Notes: a model not told the origin generated them from the sequence alone. 64,000 nt of DNA from PALSA-1444 sp964291045 (GCF_964291045.1 NZ_OZ197277.1:620001-684000), one strand, 5' to 3'; positions 16,533-25,972 are shown, numbered from the stretch's first letter. Translations and numbers: made by a program.

Positions 16533-19500
16533 CTAATAATCAACATTTAAATGGAAGCTTTTTCTTCTTTTTGCATAAGAGATAAAATTTATCAAATCCA
16601 TTATCCGTGTGAAATCAAGTTCAAATGCACGGACGAAAAGATCTCCTCTTGAAAGAATGGTCTTCTCATCAAAAAGCAGAATACCTTCCCTATCATCCAT
16701 CATAAGAGCTGCTAAGTGATACGCTTCTGCTTCATATGTTCCTAGCTGTATAGCTCTCATGAAGAGCTGTTTACAAGATAAAATCATTCCATTTAAAAGT
16801 TGAATGTTTTCTATATTCTGATTAAAGAGCTCTTTTCCTAACAGGAAGCGGGGCAAGCTATACTCAGGATTAATATCGATGGCTTTAAGATAAAGAGCCT
16901 CTTTTGAGGTATAACTTTTTTCATGAATATTTAAAGGGTTCTGAAAACTTGTTGCAAGAGCCACATAAGCCTCTTCGCAAGAAGGCCTATACTTGAGTAA
17001 TTCAAGTAAAAATTCCCGTTTTTTTGTAAAGTAAAGCTCATCACTGATATCAAGATCATCTGAATTTCCATAACGACGACTTACAAACCGAATACTTTTT
17101 TTATTTTTGGTGAGACTCCACTCTTTAAGGGACTTTTCAAAAATACAGAGATCTTTAGAGTCTGAGCCTGTAAGTTCAAACTGAGAAAGAATTCTAGCTA
17201 ATACTGTGTAAGGCTCTAACCGAGCTTTGTAGCATTGATGAACTTTCTTTAAGACGTGATGAAACAACTCTTTCTTTCTTAACTGTTCATGAGGATAGAG
17301 AGATTCTGTCCATTTTAAGAGAGCTATAGCATCACTATCATCGGATTTGGCCTCTTCATAACATGTTCTTTTATCATAAAACTTCCCTCTTAATAAAATG
17401 CGCTCTTCAGGGTGAAGCGCATCACCTATTTTTGTTAAAATATACTGAGCCGGATTGTTTTGATAAACATACGTGTAAGCTTGCAATTTTGTAAGTTTTA
17501 TCCCATCTTGTAATACCGTATACTTTCTCAAAGAGAGATAGTCTCCGACTCCTTCATTTCCCTTACGTTTTAAATATGCCGAAGAAAGAAAAGGGAGCGC
17601 ATGTTGATAGAGTGTTTTTGTAGAGATTACCTCGCCATTTTTTAAAGTTAAAGAAGCTCCTTCCTTAAGAAGCTTTGCTCTTAAAAACTCATCTTCGATT
17701 GCAAAACTAGTGCTTAATTCTTGAAGAAGAGCTGTTGTTTTATGAAAGAAATGAGAAGCGACAGAGAAAAAATGAGGGGCAAATCGTGGGCTAAACGCAA
17801 AGGTAGGATCTAAATGAAGAGCCTCTTTGAATAAAAATTCAATATCTGCCTTTTTTTTATTTTTTAAGGAAACAGTGTTATTTTGAATGATTGAGATTAA
17901 GCCAAAATATCCTTCTATGTTATTTGGATTTTTTTCAATTTCTTGGGCATAAATTTGTTGTAAATAGCGCTGAGCTTGGGGATCTAGGCTTTCAATTGAT
18001 TGTAAATCAACGACTTTAAGATAAAGCTCTTTTTTTGTATAAATCTCCCCACTTAAAAGTTTTACTTTTTCTTTATTTTTTAAGAGGTATGTAAGATTAT
18101 AGTAAAGCATTGCATTTTTAGGATCTAATTCAATTGCCTTTAGATAAAGCCCTTTTTTTGTATAAATCTTCCCACTTAAGAGCTTGATTGTTTCATCATC
18201 TTGTAGGATGTATGCAAGCTTCGCATAAGATTGTGCATTTTTAGGATCTAATTCAATTGCCTTTAGATAAAGCCCTTTTTTTGTATAAATCTTCCCACTT
18301 AAGAGCTTGATTGTTTCATCATCTTGTAGGATGTATGCAAGCTTCGCATAAGATTGTGCATTTTTAGGATCTAACTGGATAGCCTTAAGATAAAGCTCTT
18401 TTTTTGTATAGATCTTCCCATTTAAAAACTTTACCGTCTCATCATTTTCTAGGAGGCATGCAAGATTAAAGCAAAGTATTGCATTTTTAGGATCTAACTG
18501 GGCGGCCTTTAAATAAAGCTCTTTTTTTGTATAAATTTCCCCATTTAAGAGCTTTATCGTCTCATTATTTTTTAGGAGGTACGCAAGATTAGAGTAAACT
18601 ATTGCATTTTTAGGATCTAACTGAGTGGATTTAAGATAAAGCTTTTTATTTGTATAAATTTCCCCATTTAAAAGCTTTATTGTTTCATGATTTTTTAAAA
18701 GGTTCGCAAAATTGCAGTAAAACATCGCATTTTTAGGATTTAGCTGGATAGCCTTAAGATAGAGCTCTTTACTTGTATAGATTTTCCCATTTAAAAGTTC
18801 TACCGTTTCATTATTTTCTAGGAGGCAAGCAATATTGTAGTAAAGTATTGCATTTTTGGGATTTAACTGGATGGCTTTAAGATAAAGCTCTTTATTTGTA
18901 TAGATTTTCCCATTTAAAAATTCTACTGTTTCACTATTTTCTAGGGAGCTTGCAAGACTATAGTAGAAATCTGCATCTTGAGGATTTAATTGGATGGCTT
19001 TAAGATAAAGCTCTTTATTTGTATAGATTTTCCCGTTTAAAAATTCTACTGTTTCACTATTTTCTAGGGAGCTTGCAAGACCGTAATAGAAATCTGCATC
19101 TTGAGGATTTAATTGGATGGCTTTAAGATAAAGCTCTTTGCTTGTATAAAATTTCCCATTTAAAAATTCTACTGTTTCACTATTTTCTAGGGAGCTTGCA
19201 AGACCGTAGTAGAAATCTGCATCTTGAGGATTTAATTGGATTGCCTTAAGATAAAGCTCTTTGTTTGTATAGATTGCCCCGTTTAAAAGTTTTATCGTTT
19301 CATCATCTTCTAGAAGATTGGCTAGATTATAGTAAGAATTTTCATGCTGAGGATTTAACTGGATTGCCTTAAGATAAAGCTCTTTACTTGTATAGATTTC
19401 TCCATTTAAAAGTTCTATTGTTTCATCATTTTCTAGAAGCTTAGCAAGCTTATAGTAAGCGTTTCCGCCTTCAGAATCACAATCAATTGCCTGAAGAAGA

Positions 19501-19760
19501 GATTCTTTTTCTATAGAGAATTTATCACTTAAGGGTTTTATGATAGAATGTATATGTAAAAAATTTGACCCTTTGTCAATATTTTTATTGTGATTTTTTT
19601 CTAAAATAAAATTTGCTGTCTGCTCTATTTTGGAAGAGTCTATTTTGATTTTTTTAGAGAAATTTTCATCATTATTTTCTGCTAAAGCAGGCAATAAATT
19701 TTCTTTGTAATGAGGAGATTTTGATTGATCTACTATTAAAGAATGAGATCTAATTATCAT
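16533..19760 (-). CDS. Large protein with twelve 41-residue TPR-like repeats
   Basis: 1075 residues from ATG 19758-19760. After a polar N-terminus of about 80 residues come twelve tandem 41-residue units with the pattern L-Y-L-K-A-I-Q-L-(N/D)-P, then Y-x-x-L-A-x-x-L-E-N-x-E-T, then a short linker L-L-N-G-K-I-Y-T-x-K-E. The first parts match TPR helices; the seven extra residues look like a turn or beta-hairpin between units. The C-terminal 500 residues have diverged repeats (for example A-L-Y-L-K-A-I-D-I-N-P). No signal peptide or enzyme motif is visible. Such scaffolds in intracellular bacteria are often host-interaction proteins, but that is inference. It is flanked by inverted IS66 relics and shares its repeat with the gene at 1-617. 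Confidence 0.9.
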   Translation of the reverse strand: MIIRSHSLIVDQSKSPHYKENLLPALAENNDENFSKKIKIDSSKIEQTANFILEKNHNKNIDKGSNFLHIHSIIKPLSDKFSIEKESLLQAIDCDSEGGNAYYKLAKLLENDETIELLNGEIYTSKELYLKAIQLNPQHENSYYNLANLLEDDETIKLLNGAIYTNKELYLKAIQLNPQDADFYYGLASSLENSETVEFLNGKFYTSKELYLKAIQLNPQDADFYYGLASSLENSETVEFLNGKIYTNKELYLKAIQLNPQDADFYYSLASSLENSETVEFLNGKIYTNKELYLKAIQLNPKNAILYYNIACLLENNETVELLNGKIYTSKELYLKAIQLNPKNAMFYCNFANLLKNHETIKLLNGEIYTNKKLYLKSTQLDPKNAIVYSNLAYLLKNNETIKLLNGEIYTKKELYLKAAQLDPKNAILCFNLACLLENDETVKFLNGKIYTKKELYLKAIQLDPKNAQSYAKLAYILQDDETIKLLSGKIYTKKGLYLKAIELDPKNAQSYAKLAYILQDDETIKLLSGKIYTKKGLYLKAIELDPKNAMLYYNLTYLLKNKEKVKLLSGEIYTKKELYLKVVDLQSIESLDPQAQRYLQQIYAQEIEKNPNNIEGYFGLISIIQNNTVSLKNKKKADIEFLFKEALHLDPTFAFSPRFAPHFFSVASHFFHKTTALLQELSTSFAIEDEFLRAKLLKEGASLTLKNGEVISTKTLYQHALPFLSSAYLKRKGNEGVGDYLSLRKYTVLQDGIKLTKLQAYTYVYQNNPAQYILTKIGDALHPEERILLRGKFYDKRTCYEEAKSDDSDAIALLKWTESLYPHEQLRKKELFHHVLKKVHQCYKARLEPYTVLARILSQFELTGSDSKDLCIFEKSLKEWSLTKNKKSIRFVSRRYGNSDDLDISDELYFTKKREFLLELLKYRPSCEEAYVALATSFQNPLNIHEKSYTSKEALYLKAIDINPEYSLPRFLLGKELFNQNIENIQLLNGMILSCKQLFMRAIQLGTYEAEAYHLAALMMDDREGILLFDEKTILSRGDLFVRAFELDFTRIMDLINFISYAKRRKSFHLNVDY
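18030..19520 (-). repeat. Twelve 123-bp tandem coding repeats
   Basis: Period 123 bp. Two adjacent units around 18140 and 18263 are virtually identical at the DNA level, and three units around 18960-19210 nearly so, while others differ more. This indicates recent local duplication inside an older array and so probable copy-number variation between strains. Confidence 0.9.
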
Positions 19761-19845
19761 GATGTGATTCCGTGGATTTACGTTCTTAAGCTAATTTGAG
19801 ATCAAAGCATCATACAATAGCCACTCACTGAAAATCAATAAAAAA

Positions 19846-20199
19846 TCAACTATTGAGATGCCCTCACTACACACACATTTTTTTGTATGTAGGGGATATA
19901 ATCTAACTATTAGAAGTTGAGAGAGTCAGTTTCTGAAATAAATCCTTTGTTGAGAATTTGATAAGCAAAAAAAGAAATACTTCTTCATAGCGAAGGATAA
20001 CTCTTCTTTTTCTTCTCCATTGATAAAATTGAGCTCTCTTCAACGAATAGACATTGTGCAGTAGCAGACTCACTTGTAAATATGCAAAATAAGATTTTCA
20101 CTAGGCGTGAATAGCAGGGTTTTTGAAAAATAATAAAAGGAAATAAAAAAATTACTTCTGCTGCTCTCTTACGGGTAGGAAAGGCGTCTGAATAGTTAC
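19846..20199 (-). mobile_element. Decayed IS66 copy, minus orientation
   Basis: Right outer end GTAACTATTCAGACGCC (reverse strand, ending at 20199). Left end TCAACTATTGAGATGCCC at 19846, followed by a C/G-rich hairpin (about 19859-19897) like the one at the 3' end of the intact element. A damaged transposase fragment lies between. About 1.25 kb has been deleted relative to the 1625-bp intact copy. It is inverted relative to the relic at 16237, so the two bracket the 1075-residue gene with transposase 5' ends facing outward. Confidence 0.8.
19920..20115 (-). pseudogene. IS66 transposase fragment with stops and frameshift
   Basis: Read on the minus strand from 20115, it gives K-S-Y-F-A-Y-L-Q-V after two stop codons. 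After a frame change it gives N-F-I-N-G-E-E-K-E-E and A-M-K-K-Y-F-F-F. These match the central part of the intact transposase (K-S-Y-F-N-Y-P, N-F-I-H-E-E-E-K-E-E, A-M-K-K-T-L-L-F). It is clearly dead and more decayed than the plus-strand relic. Confidence 0.8.
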
Positions 20200-20221
20200 A
20201 TTTACAATCTCAATCAGCAAT

Positions 20222-21292
20222 TTAATGCGTCTTAACCTGAACCCAAGCATTGCGTATGTTTGCTTGTGAAGAGAGCATGGAAAAAAAGTGAAATTTACCG
20301 AGCTCTTTATCTGAAAGAGACAGCAGTTTTTTCATCGGATCATTTGGAGGAAGAGAGTGTAAAACATCTTCTCTTGCAGGGAAAATACCGTATGTCTCGT
20401 AGTGAGTTTTCATCGAAGAGGGTTGATAGAGATAGTTAATGAGCTGATAGGTGAGATGCTCTTTTTGGCTAGCTTTTGGGATACAGATATTTTCAATCGT
20501 AATAAAAGACCCTTCTTTAGGAAGCACATAGTTGATGAAGGGGAACTTACGCATTGTTCTAAAGAGATAAGAGCTTGAACAGATCGCTAATTGACTATTT
20601 TTTGTCGCTAAAAAGTAGTCCGCTCTAAAGTCAGCATAAGCATTGACATAAGGCTTTTGCTTGACAAGAAGCGCTGTAGATTCTTGAAGCTGAGCTTCTG
20701 AGAGGGTGTCTACTGGTCCAAAGAGATAAAACGCTGCCATTTGAAGACTTTGAATGGGGTCATTGGACATGGTGATGCGGTAGTGAATCGTTTCAGGGTC
20801 AAATAAGCTTTTCCAGCTAGGGATAAACGGCTTTTCTTTAAAGTAGTCTTGATCAATCCCTAAGAGAAAAATTTCCCATTCAAAAGGGATGGAATACACA
20901 TTTTGCGGATCAAAAGAGAGATTTAAGAGCTTAGGGCTTAGTTGAGGGAAAAACTCTAATTTTTCATGATCAAGAGGTTTAAGAAGATTTTCTTTAGCAA
21001 GGATTTCTACCGAGTAGTCTGAAGGGATGATCATATCATACCCCTTACCTTCAGTGGCTTTAAGTTTCACAAGGAGCTCTTCATTAGAAGAGTAGAAATT
21101 CATATTCACATGAATACCAGTCGCTGCTTCAAATTCAGCTACCACAGATGGCTCTAAGATATCTCCCCAGGTAAATACGTTAATGGAGTCTCTTTTTTTA
21201 AATAAGGAAAATTGGGGCATGTAAAGGATAAAAAGAAAGAGCGATATCCAAAAAAGAACAACTAAACTACGCATACCTGTTTTTTTGATCAT
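20222..21292 (-). CDS. potD: Spermidine/putrescine-binding protein PotD
   Basis: 356 residues. The N-terminal hydrophobic segment (about 8-27) is a signal anchor or signal peptide; no lipobox cysteine is visible. The mature part begins I-N-V-F-T-W-G-D-I-L, the hallmark start of PotD/PotF-type polyamine receptors, and contains Y-D-M-I-I-P-S-D-Y. It should capture polyamines outside the inner membrane and deliver them to PotBC. ATG overlaps the potC stop by four bases (ATGA). It is the last gene of a compact potABCD operon, the normal order. Confidence 0.93.
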   Translation of the reverse strand: MIKKTGMRSLVVLFWISLFLFILYMPQFSLFKKRDSINVFTWGDILEPSVVAEFEAATGIHVNMNFYSSNEELLVKLKATEGKGYDMIIPSDYSVEILAKENLLKPLDHEKLEFFPQLSPKLLNLSFDPQNVYSIPFEWEIFLLGIDQDYFKEKPFIPSWKSLFDPETIHYRITMSNDPIQSLQMAAFYLFGPVDTLSEAQLQESTALLVKQKPYVNAYADFRADYFLATKNSQLAICSSSYLFRTMRKFPFINYVLPKEGSFITIENICIPKASQKEHLTYQLINYLYQPSSMKTHYETYGIFPAREDVLHSLPPNDPMKKLLSLSDKELGKFHFFSMLSSQANIRNAWVQVKTH

Positions 21293-22077
21293 AAGAAGAG
21301 TTTACTCCTCGAGCTAATTTGAAAATACATGAGTGCCATCAAACTACTAATAAAAAGAAGAAGAGCTGATAGGGCGTTCACAACAGGAGATATCCCTGAC
21401 CGGATCATGGAGAGGATATAGAGTGAAAGCGTTTGAACAGAGCTTCCCGCACAGAAATAAGTTAAAATAAAATCATCAAATGAGATGATAAACACAAGAA
21501 GAGCGCTTGTAATGAGTGAGGGACGTAACAAGGGAAGTGTCACTTTAAAAAAAGTTTGAATTGGGCTTGCACCAAGCACTAAAGACGCCTCTGTTAGCCT
21601 CTCATCTAGCTCTAAATACCTTGCATAGACAAGAGGAATCACAAATCCCAGTCCTAAGACGGTATGTCCAACAATGAGTGTTGTCATGCCTAAAGAAATC
21701 GAAGCTAAGCTAAAAAAGCCAAGAAGACTCACTCCTAGTACAGTTTCGGGGATGATCATGCTTCCATAAAAAAGAGGGAGATACCTTTCAACTTTTCCTC
21801 CTTGAGAGACAAAGAAGATGAGTCCCACTCCCATACAAAGCGATATCATCGTTGAAGAGAGCGCAATAATCAAAGAATTTCCAAACGCTTTCCACAGGTA
21901 AACAGAATGAAGCAGCTCTTGATACCATTTAAGAGTAAAAGAGGTCCAAGGGGAGGGGAATCCTTCACTATTAAAAGAAAAGACGAGCAAAATGATTAAA
22001 GGGACCCATAAAAAGAGGTAGGTGAGGGTGATTAAAATCAGATGCGCTGTTTTTCCTAAAGAAGAAGATCTAGCCAT
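21289..22077 (-). CDS. potC: Polyamine ABC transporter permease PotC
   Basis: 262 residues from ATG 22075-22077; the frame extends to a TTG at 22098 deep in potB, which is unlikely. Six hydrophobic helices are visible, with an EAA-type loop (E-A-S-L-V-L-G-A-S-P-I-Q-T-F) where the permease meets the PotA ATPase. It forms the membrane channel with PotB. It overlaps potB by eight bases upstream and potD by four downstream, so translation is coupled. Confidence 0.95.
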   Translation of the reverse strand: MARSSSLGKTAHLILITLTYLFLWVPLIILLVFSFNSEGFPSPWTSFTLKWYQELLHSVYLWKAFGNSLIIALSSTMISLCMGVGLIFFVSQGGKVERYLPLFYGSMIIPETVLGVSLLGFFSLASISLGMTTLIVGHTVLGLGFVIPLVYARYLELDERLTEASLVLGASPIQTFFKVTLPLLRPSLITSALLVFIISFDDFILTYFCAGSSVQTLSLYILSMIRSGISPVVNALSALLLFISSLMALMYFQISSRSKLFL

Positions 22078-22936
22078 GATGCACCACCTGTTTTCCAAGT
22101 TTTCCCAAAAGGTGATAAAAAAGCGCAGCTGTCACAAGAAGCACAAGAGAGCATATCACCATAAATGCCGCTCCTAAATCGCCAGTTCCCTCTGAGAGCA
22201 TGTATTCAGATACCACACTTCCCACAACCATTAGCTTATCGCCTCCCATAAGAGAAGGGATAGCAAACTCTCCAAAGGAGGGGATATAGACAAGGAAAAA
22301 GCCAGCTCTGACACCTTGCATGGTCAGTGGCAGAATAATACGCTCAAAGGTTTGTTTCCAGGTGGCTCCAAGATCGTAAGACGCTTCAATGAGGCTTCTA
22401 TCAAACCTTTCTAAAGACGAGTAGATGGGAAGCACCATAAAGGGGAGATAGTAATACACCATCATAATCATGATGGCAAAAGGGGTATTGAGAAGAAAAA
22501 GAGGCTCTTGGATAAGGCCTAAATAGGTGAGGAGGTTATTTAAAAACCCATGCGTTTCTAACACATAAAACCACGCATACACGTGGAGTAAAAAGTTCGT
22601 CCAAAAAGGGATTAAGAGAAGGAAAAGAAAGAAATTTTTGAGCTTTTTTCCTCTAAACGCAATGAAATAAGCAAGTGGATAGGCAATGCAAAAGCAAAGA
22701 CAAGTGGTCGCAATTGCGAATCCCAGTGAGAGCCCAATCACTTTAAAGTAGGTAGGCGTTAAAAAATAGTAGATTTTAGAGAAGGTAAAGCTTGGCATCT
22801 CCGAAGAGGAGAACTGGAAAAAACTTGTCACCACAATGAGAAAAAGCGGAATATAAAAGAAAAGCGCTTGCCACACAATCGCTGGCATTCCAACAGAAAG
22901 AGGGTATTCGGAGGAGAGGGGTTTAGGAAGTTTCAT
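22070..22936 (-). CDS. potB: Polyamine ABC transporter permease PotB
   Basis: 288 residues with six predicted helices. The EAA loop E-A-S-Y-D-L-G-A-T-W-K-Q-T-F near residue 185 is the coupling site for PotA. ATG at 22934-22936 overlaps the potA stop (ATGA), and its own stop lies within the potC start. Together with PotC it forms the inner-membrane channel for spermidine or putrescine. The length is normal for the family. Confidence 0.95.
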   Translation of the reverse strand: MKLPKPLSSEYPLSVGMPAIVWQALFFYIPLFLIVVTSFFQFSSSEMPSFTFSKIYYFLTPTYFKVIGLSLGFAIATTCLCFCIAYPLAYFIAFRGKKLKNFFLFLLLIPFWTNFLLHVYAWFYVLETHGFLNNLLTYLGLIQEPLFLLNTPFAIMIMMVYYYLPFMVLPIYSSLERFDRSLIEASYDLGATWKQTFERIILPLTMQGVRAGFFLVYIPSFGEFAIPSLMGGDKLMVVGSVVSEYMLSEGTGDLGAAFMVICSLVLLVTAALFYHLLGKLGKQVVHHG

Positions 22937-24027
22937 TTTTCTAAAATCACAACGTTTTCTTTTTGCCAGTAAAGACTTACCTCATCATCGTAATCGATGA
23001 TCTCTTGAGGGAAATGTTCTTCATTTTGCTCAAACACTTGAAGCTTAATGGAGCTATTGAGGTCAATATTATATTGAGTGGATCTTCCATGATACACAAT
23101 CGATTGGACTACCCCTTTAACACTATTAGAAAAGTTATTTACCTGTTTTTTAGAGATAAAGATTTTCTCTGGCCGGATGCTAATGAGCACATCGCACCCT
23201 TCTTTCATCCACGGTTTAAGTTGAGAGATGAAGAGTTTAAATCTTCCTAAATCAGGGATGTTAATCTCTGGTTCATCTGAGCCAAGACCATGGAGCGTCC
23301 CTCCTAAAATGTTAGTTGTTCCCACAAACTTTGCAACAAAAGAGGTGTGAGGGAACTCATAGATCTCTTTAGGAGTTCCAATCTGCTCAATTTCTCCGCG
23401 GTGATTCATGATCGCCATTTGATCAGCCACTGTAAGCGCTTCAAATTGATCGTGAGTCACGTAGACAAACGTTGTTTTAAGCTTATCTTGAAGATCAATG
23501 AGCTCGATGAGAAGTCTTTCTCTTAACTTAAAATCCAGCGCAGCTAGCGGCTCATCGAGAAGTAAAACGTCTGGTTCATTCACAATTCCTCTTGCAATTG
23601 CCACCCGTTGCTGTTGCCCACCAGAGAGCTGAGAGGGGAATTTATAGATATGATTTTCTAGATGAAATGACTCTAATATTTTAAACACCTTCTGCTCGAT
23701 GACAATCTTAGGTAATTGATTAATTCTTAAGCTATAAGCGACATTGTCAAAAACATTTAAATGAGGAAAGAGGGCGTAATTTTGAAAGACAACATTCACA
23801 GGTCTTTCGTGAATGGGATCATCGGTAATTTCTGTATCTCCTAGAAAGATTTTCCCAGAATTCACCTTTTCAAGACCTGCAATTAGACGTAAAAGGGTTG
23901 TTTTTCCACAACCGCTCGGGCCTAAAAGGGCAAAGAATTTTCCTGCAGGGATGGTGAGACTGATATCGTTGATAATGGTTCCACCGCTGATTGTCTTATG
24001 AATCTTTTCTAGCTTAATACTTCTCAT
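22933..24027 (-). CDS. potA: Polyamine ABC transporter ATPase PotA
   Basis: 364 residues from ATG 24025-24027; a TTG at 24063 would add 12 residues before the family N-terminus. Walker A G-P-S-G-C-G-K-T-T, signature L-S-G-G-Q-Q-Q-R and Walker B L-L-L-D-E-P-L-A-A-L-D are all intact, and a C-terminal TOBE-type regulatory domain follows. It energises PotBC. It is the first gene of the pot operon, with a 192-bp divergent gap to trxB. Polyamine scavenging suits an intracellular bacterium without complete biosynthesis, although this window does not show whether biosynthesis is lacking. Confidence 0.96.
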   Translation of the reverse strand: MRSIKLEKIHKTISGGTIINDISLTIPAGKFFALLGPSGCGKTTLLRLIAGLEKVNSGKIFLGDTEITDDPIHERPVNVVFQNYALFPHLNVFDNVAYSLRINQLPKIVIEQKVFKILESFHLENHIYKFPSQLSGGQQQRVAIARGIVNEPDVLLLDEPLAALDFKLRERLLIELIDLQDKLKTTFVYVTHDQFEALTVADQMAIMNHRGEIEQIGTPKEIYEFPHTSFVAKFVGTTNILGGTLHGLGSDEPEINIPDLGRFKLFISQLKPWMKEGCDVLISIRPEKIFISKKQVNNFSNSVKGVVQSIVYHGRSTQYNIDLNSSIKLQVFEQNEEHFPQEIIDYDDEVSLYWQKENVVILEK

Positions 24028-24219
24028 GGTAAAAATTGTATCGATGACGGGAGTTTGTTGCAAAAATTTTCACCAAATTGATACAACTATATGAAATTAT
24101 GTGAGCAGATGGCAGGATCAAGTGAGTTAAGACATCTCTTTTGACTCAAGATTTTAAGCCTTATTAAGCTCAAGCCAAAAAACACATCTAACTCTCTCTC
24201 ATCTTTATAAGGATATCAA

Positions 24220-25176
24220 ATGGAAAAAAGAAAGCTCACGATCATTGGTTCAGGACCTGCCTCTTATACAGCAGCAATTTATGCAGCAAGAGCTGGCCTT
24301 AATCCGCTTGTTTATGAAGGGTTTTATTCAGGCCCAGCAGGCGGGCAGCTGATGACGACAACAGAGGTGGAAAATTTCCCTGGATTTCCTCAAGGCATTA
24401 CAGGTCCAGAGCTGATCGATCTTTTCCGTAAACAAGCAGAAAGGTTTGGAACAACATTCATTGCAGAAGATGTCATAGCAGTAGAAACGCTCCGTTCTCC
24501 TTTCCTTGTTAAATCATCCTCTCTTGAAGTGTTATCAGAGTCAGTGATCATTGCAACAGGAGCTACGGCTAAAAGGCTTTATGTGAAAGGTACTCACGAT
24601 ACAGAGTTTTGGCAAAAAGGGGTAACAGCGTGTGCCGTATGTGATGGCGCTATGCCGATCTTTAGAGATCAAGATCTCTTTGTGATTGGAGGAGGAGATA
24701 CAGCTGTTGAAGAGGCGCTTTTCCTCACCCGGTTTGGTAAAAAAGTGTATATTGTTCACCGTAGAGATGAGCTAAGAGCTTCAAAGATCATGGCATCTCG
24801 TGCTCTTAATCACCCTAAAATCACTCTTCTTTGGAATAGTGAACTTGAATGTGTTGAAGGGGATAGGGTTGTGAGATCTGTTACCCTTAAAAACAGTTTA
24901 ACAGGAGCTTTAACCACGTATCCAGCAGCTGGCGTCTTTTTTGCGATTGGGCATGAACCTAACACAAAATTTTTAGGCGGGCAAATTGAGCTAGAATCTA
25001 ATGGCTACATTAAAGTGATAAAAGGATCTTCAAGAACAAGTAGGGAAGGGATTTTTGCAGCAGGAGATGTTCAAGATCACGTGTATAGACAAGCCATCAC
25101 GGCAGCTGGAAGCGGCTGTATGGCAGCTTTAGATGCAGAAAGATGGCTTGCGGAACAGGAACATGTCTTACTTTAA
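24220..25176 (+). CDS. trxB: Thioredoxin reductase
   Basis: 318 residues. FAD-binding G-S-G-P-A-S-Y-T-A-A at the N-terminus, redox-active C-A-V-C at 138-141, NADPH-binding G-G-G-D-T-A-V-E-E-A, and a final G-x-F-A-A-G-D-V FAD motif. It passes electrons from NADPH to thioredoxin and so maintains cytosolic thiols, which in Chlamydiae also matters for disulfide chemistry in the developmental cycle. AAGGA lies before ATG 24220. The stop overlaps the next gene by 14 bp, implying a two-gene operon. Confidence 0.97.
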   Translation: MEKRKLTIIGSGPASYTAAIYAARAGLNPLVYEGFYSGPAGGQLMTTTEVENFPGFPQGITGPELIDLFRKQAERFGTTFIAEDVIAVETLRSPFLVKSSSLEVLSESVIIATGATAKRLYVKGTHDTEFWQKGVTACAVCDGAMPIFRDQDLFVIGGGDTAVEEALFLTRFGKKVYIVHRRDELRASKIMASRALNHPKITLLWNSELECVEGDRVVRSVTLKNSLTGALTTYPAAGVFFAIGHEPNTKFLGGQIELESNGYIKVIKGSSRTSREGIFAAGDVQDHVYRQAITAAGSGCMAALDAERWLAEQEHVLL

Positions 25177-25972
25177 AGGGCTCCTGATTTTTCCTCTAAC
25201 ACTCACGGCTTTTGAACAAGAGCCGTGGCCCTCTAACGTGTATGAATGTCAATTCACACCCTCTTATGTATCAAGTCACTATTCAAAACTCAGTAACGCG
25301 CTTTCTGAGGAAAATATAGGTTCAAAAAATACCCTTAACTCTTTTAACCTTCTTTTTACACCAGCTCCTAATTTGCAAACAGATCTTCATCTTGAGTTTG
25401 CAAAAACATCTCTTTATGCGATGGGATATCAAAGCGCTTTTTTTGAGTGTAAGTATCAATGCTTAGATGATCTTATCTCGGACCCAGTTGCTTTAGTGAC
25501 AGCTGTATTATTGCGTAATGTTTCTTCAAAACGGCTTAATGATGTGAGCTGCCCCTATTCTGCTCCTTTAGAACTAGAGTTCTCTACTGTAGCTGGAAAA
25601 GAGTGGAGCGATCGGTTAGAAAGAGTTGTTAAACTGTTTGGAGGAATCAACCTTGGTATAGGCACTTTAGGGAGCCCTTGGCTAAAGAGCTTTATCACCT
25701 TTAACGGGGTCACTAAGCGTCATCAAGAATTTGGCCTCTCTCTTCACTACGCTAGAGGATTTGGATCTGAAACAGAGATCAACCCGCTCCACTTTCATGG
25801 ATACGGCCCTATCAAATATCAAAACATCGATCTCTCTTTACATACCAAGTATCACATCCCGATTTGGGGCTCTTTTGCCATCAATTACGGAATGAGGCTG
25901 TATGCAAAATCGTGTCCTCAAAATCTCTCTTTTTGGCAAGTGAGTTATACGCTTCCTTTTTCTCTTTTTTAA
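25163..25972 (+). CDS. Probable outer-membrane beta-barrel protein
   Basis: 269 residues from ATG 25163, preceded by AGGA and overlapping the trxB end by 14 bp; the in-frame ATG at 25133 would bury the signal peptide. A signal sequence (M-S-Y-F-K-G-L-L-I-F-P-L-T-L-T-A) is followed by a Ser/Tyr/aromatic-rich sequence with alternating hydrophobic residues. The C-terminal strand V-S-Y-T-L-P-F-S-L-F ends in Phe, the usual signal for barrel insertion. Several Cys residues could form disulfides. No named family is recognised; the link to trxB may be only operonic. Confidence 0.7.
   Translation: MSYFKGLLIFPLTLTAFEQEPWPSNVYECQFTPSYVSSHYSKLSNALSEENIGSKNTLNSFNLLFTPAPNLQTDLHLEFAKTSLYAMGYQSAFFECKYQCLDDLISDPVALVTAVLLRNVSSKRLNDVSCPYSAPLELEFSTVAGKEWSDRLERVVKLFGGINLGIGTLGSPWLKSFITFNGVTKRHQEFGLSLHYARGFGSETEINPLHFHGYGPIKYQNIDLSLHTKYHIPIWGSFAINYGMRLYAKSCPQNLSFWQVSYTLPFSLF

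Noticed and set aside
18030..19520. CRISPR array
   Set aside because: The 123-bp period is coding, in frame and without spacers; it is a protein repeat. The same applies to the 126-bp repeats at 35460-37680.
16237..20199. Complete composite transposon
   Set aside because: No matching 8-bp duplication at the outer ends (TTGATTTT against ATTTACAA) and both IS copies are decayed; only the inverted arrangement is reported.
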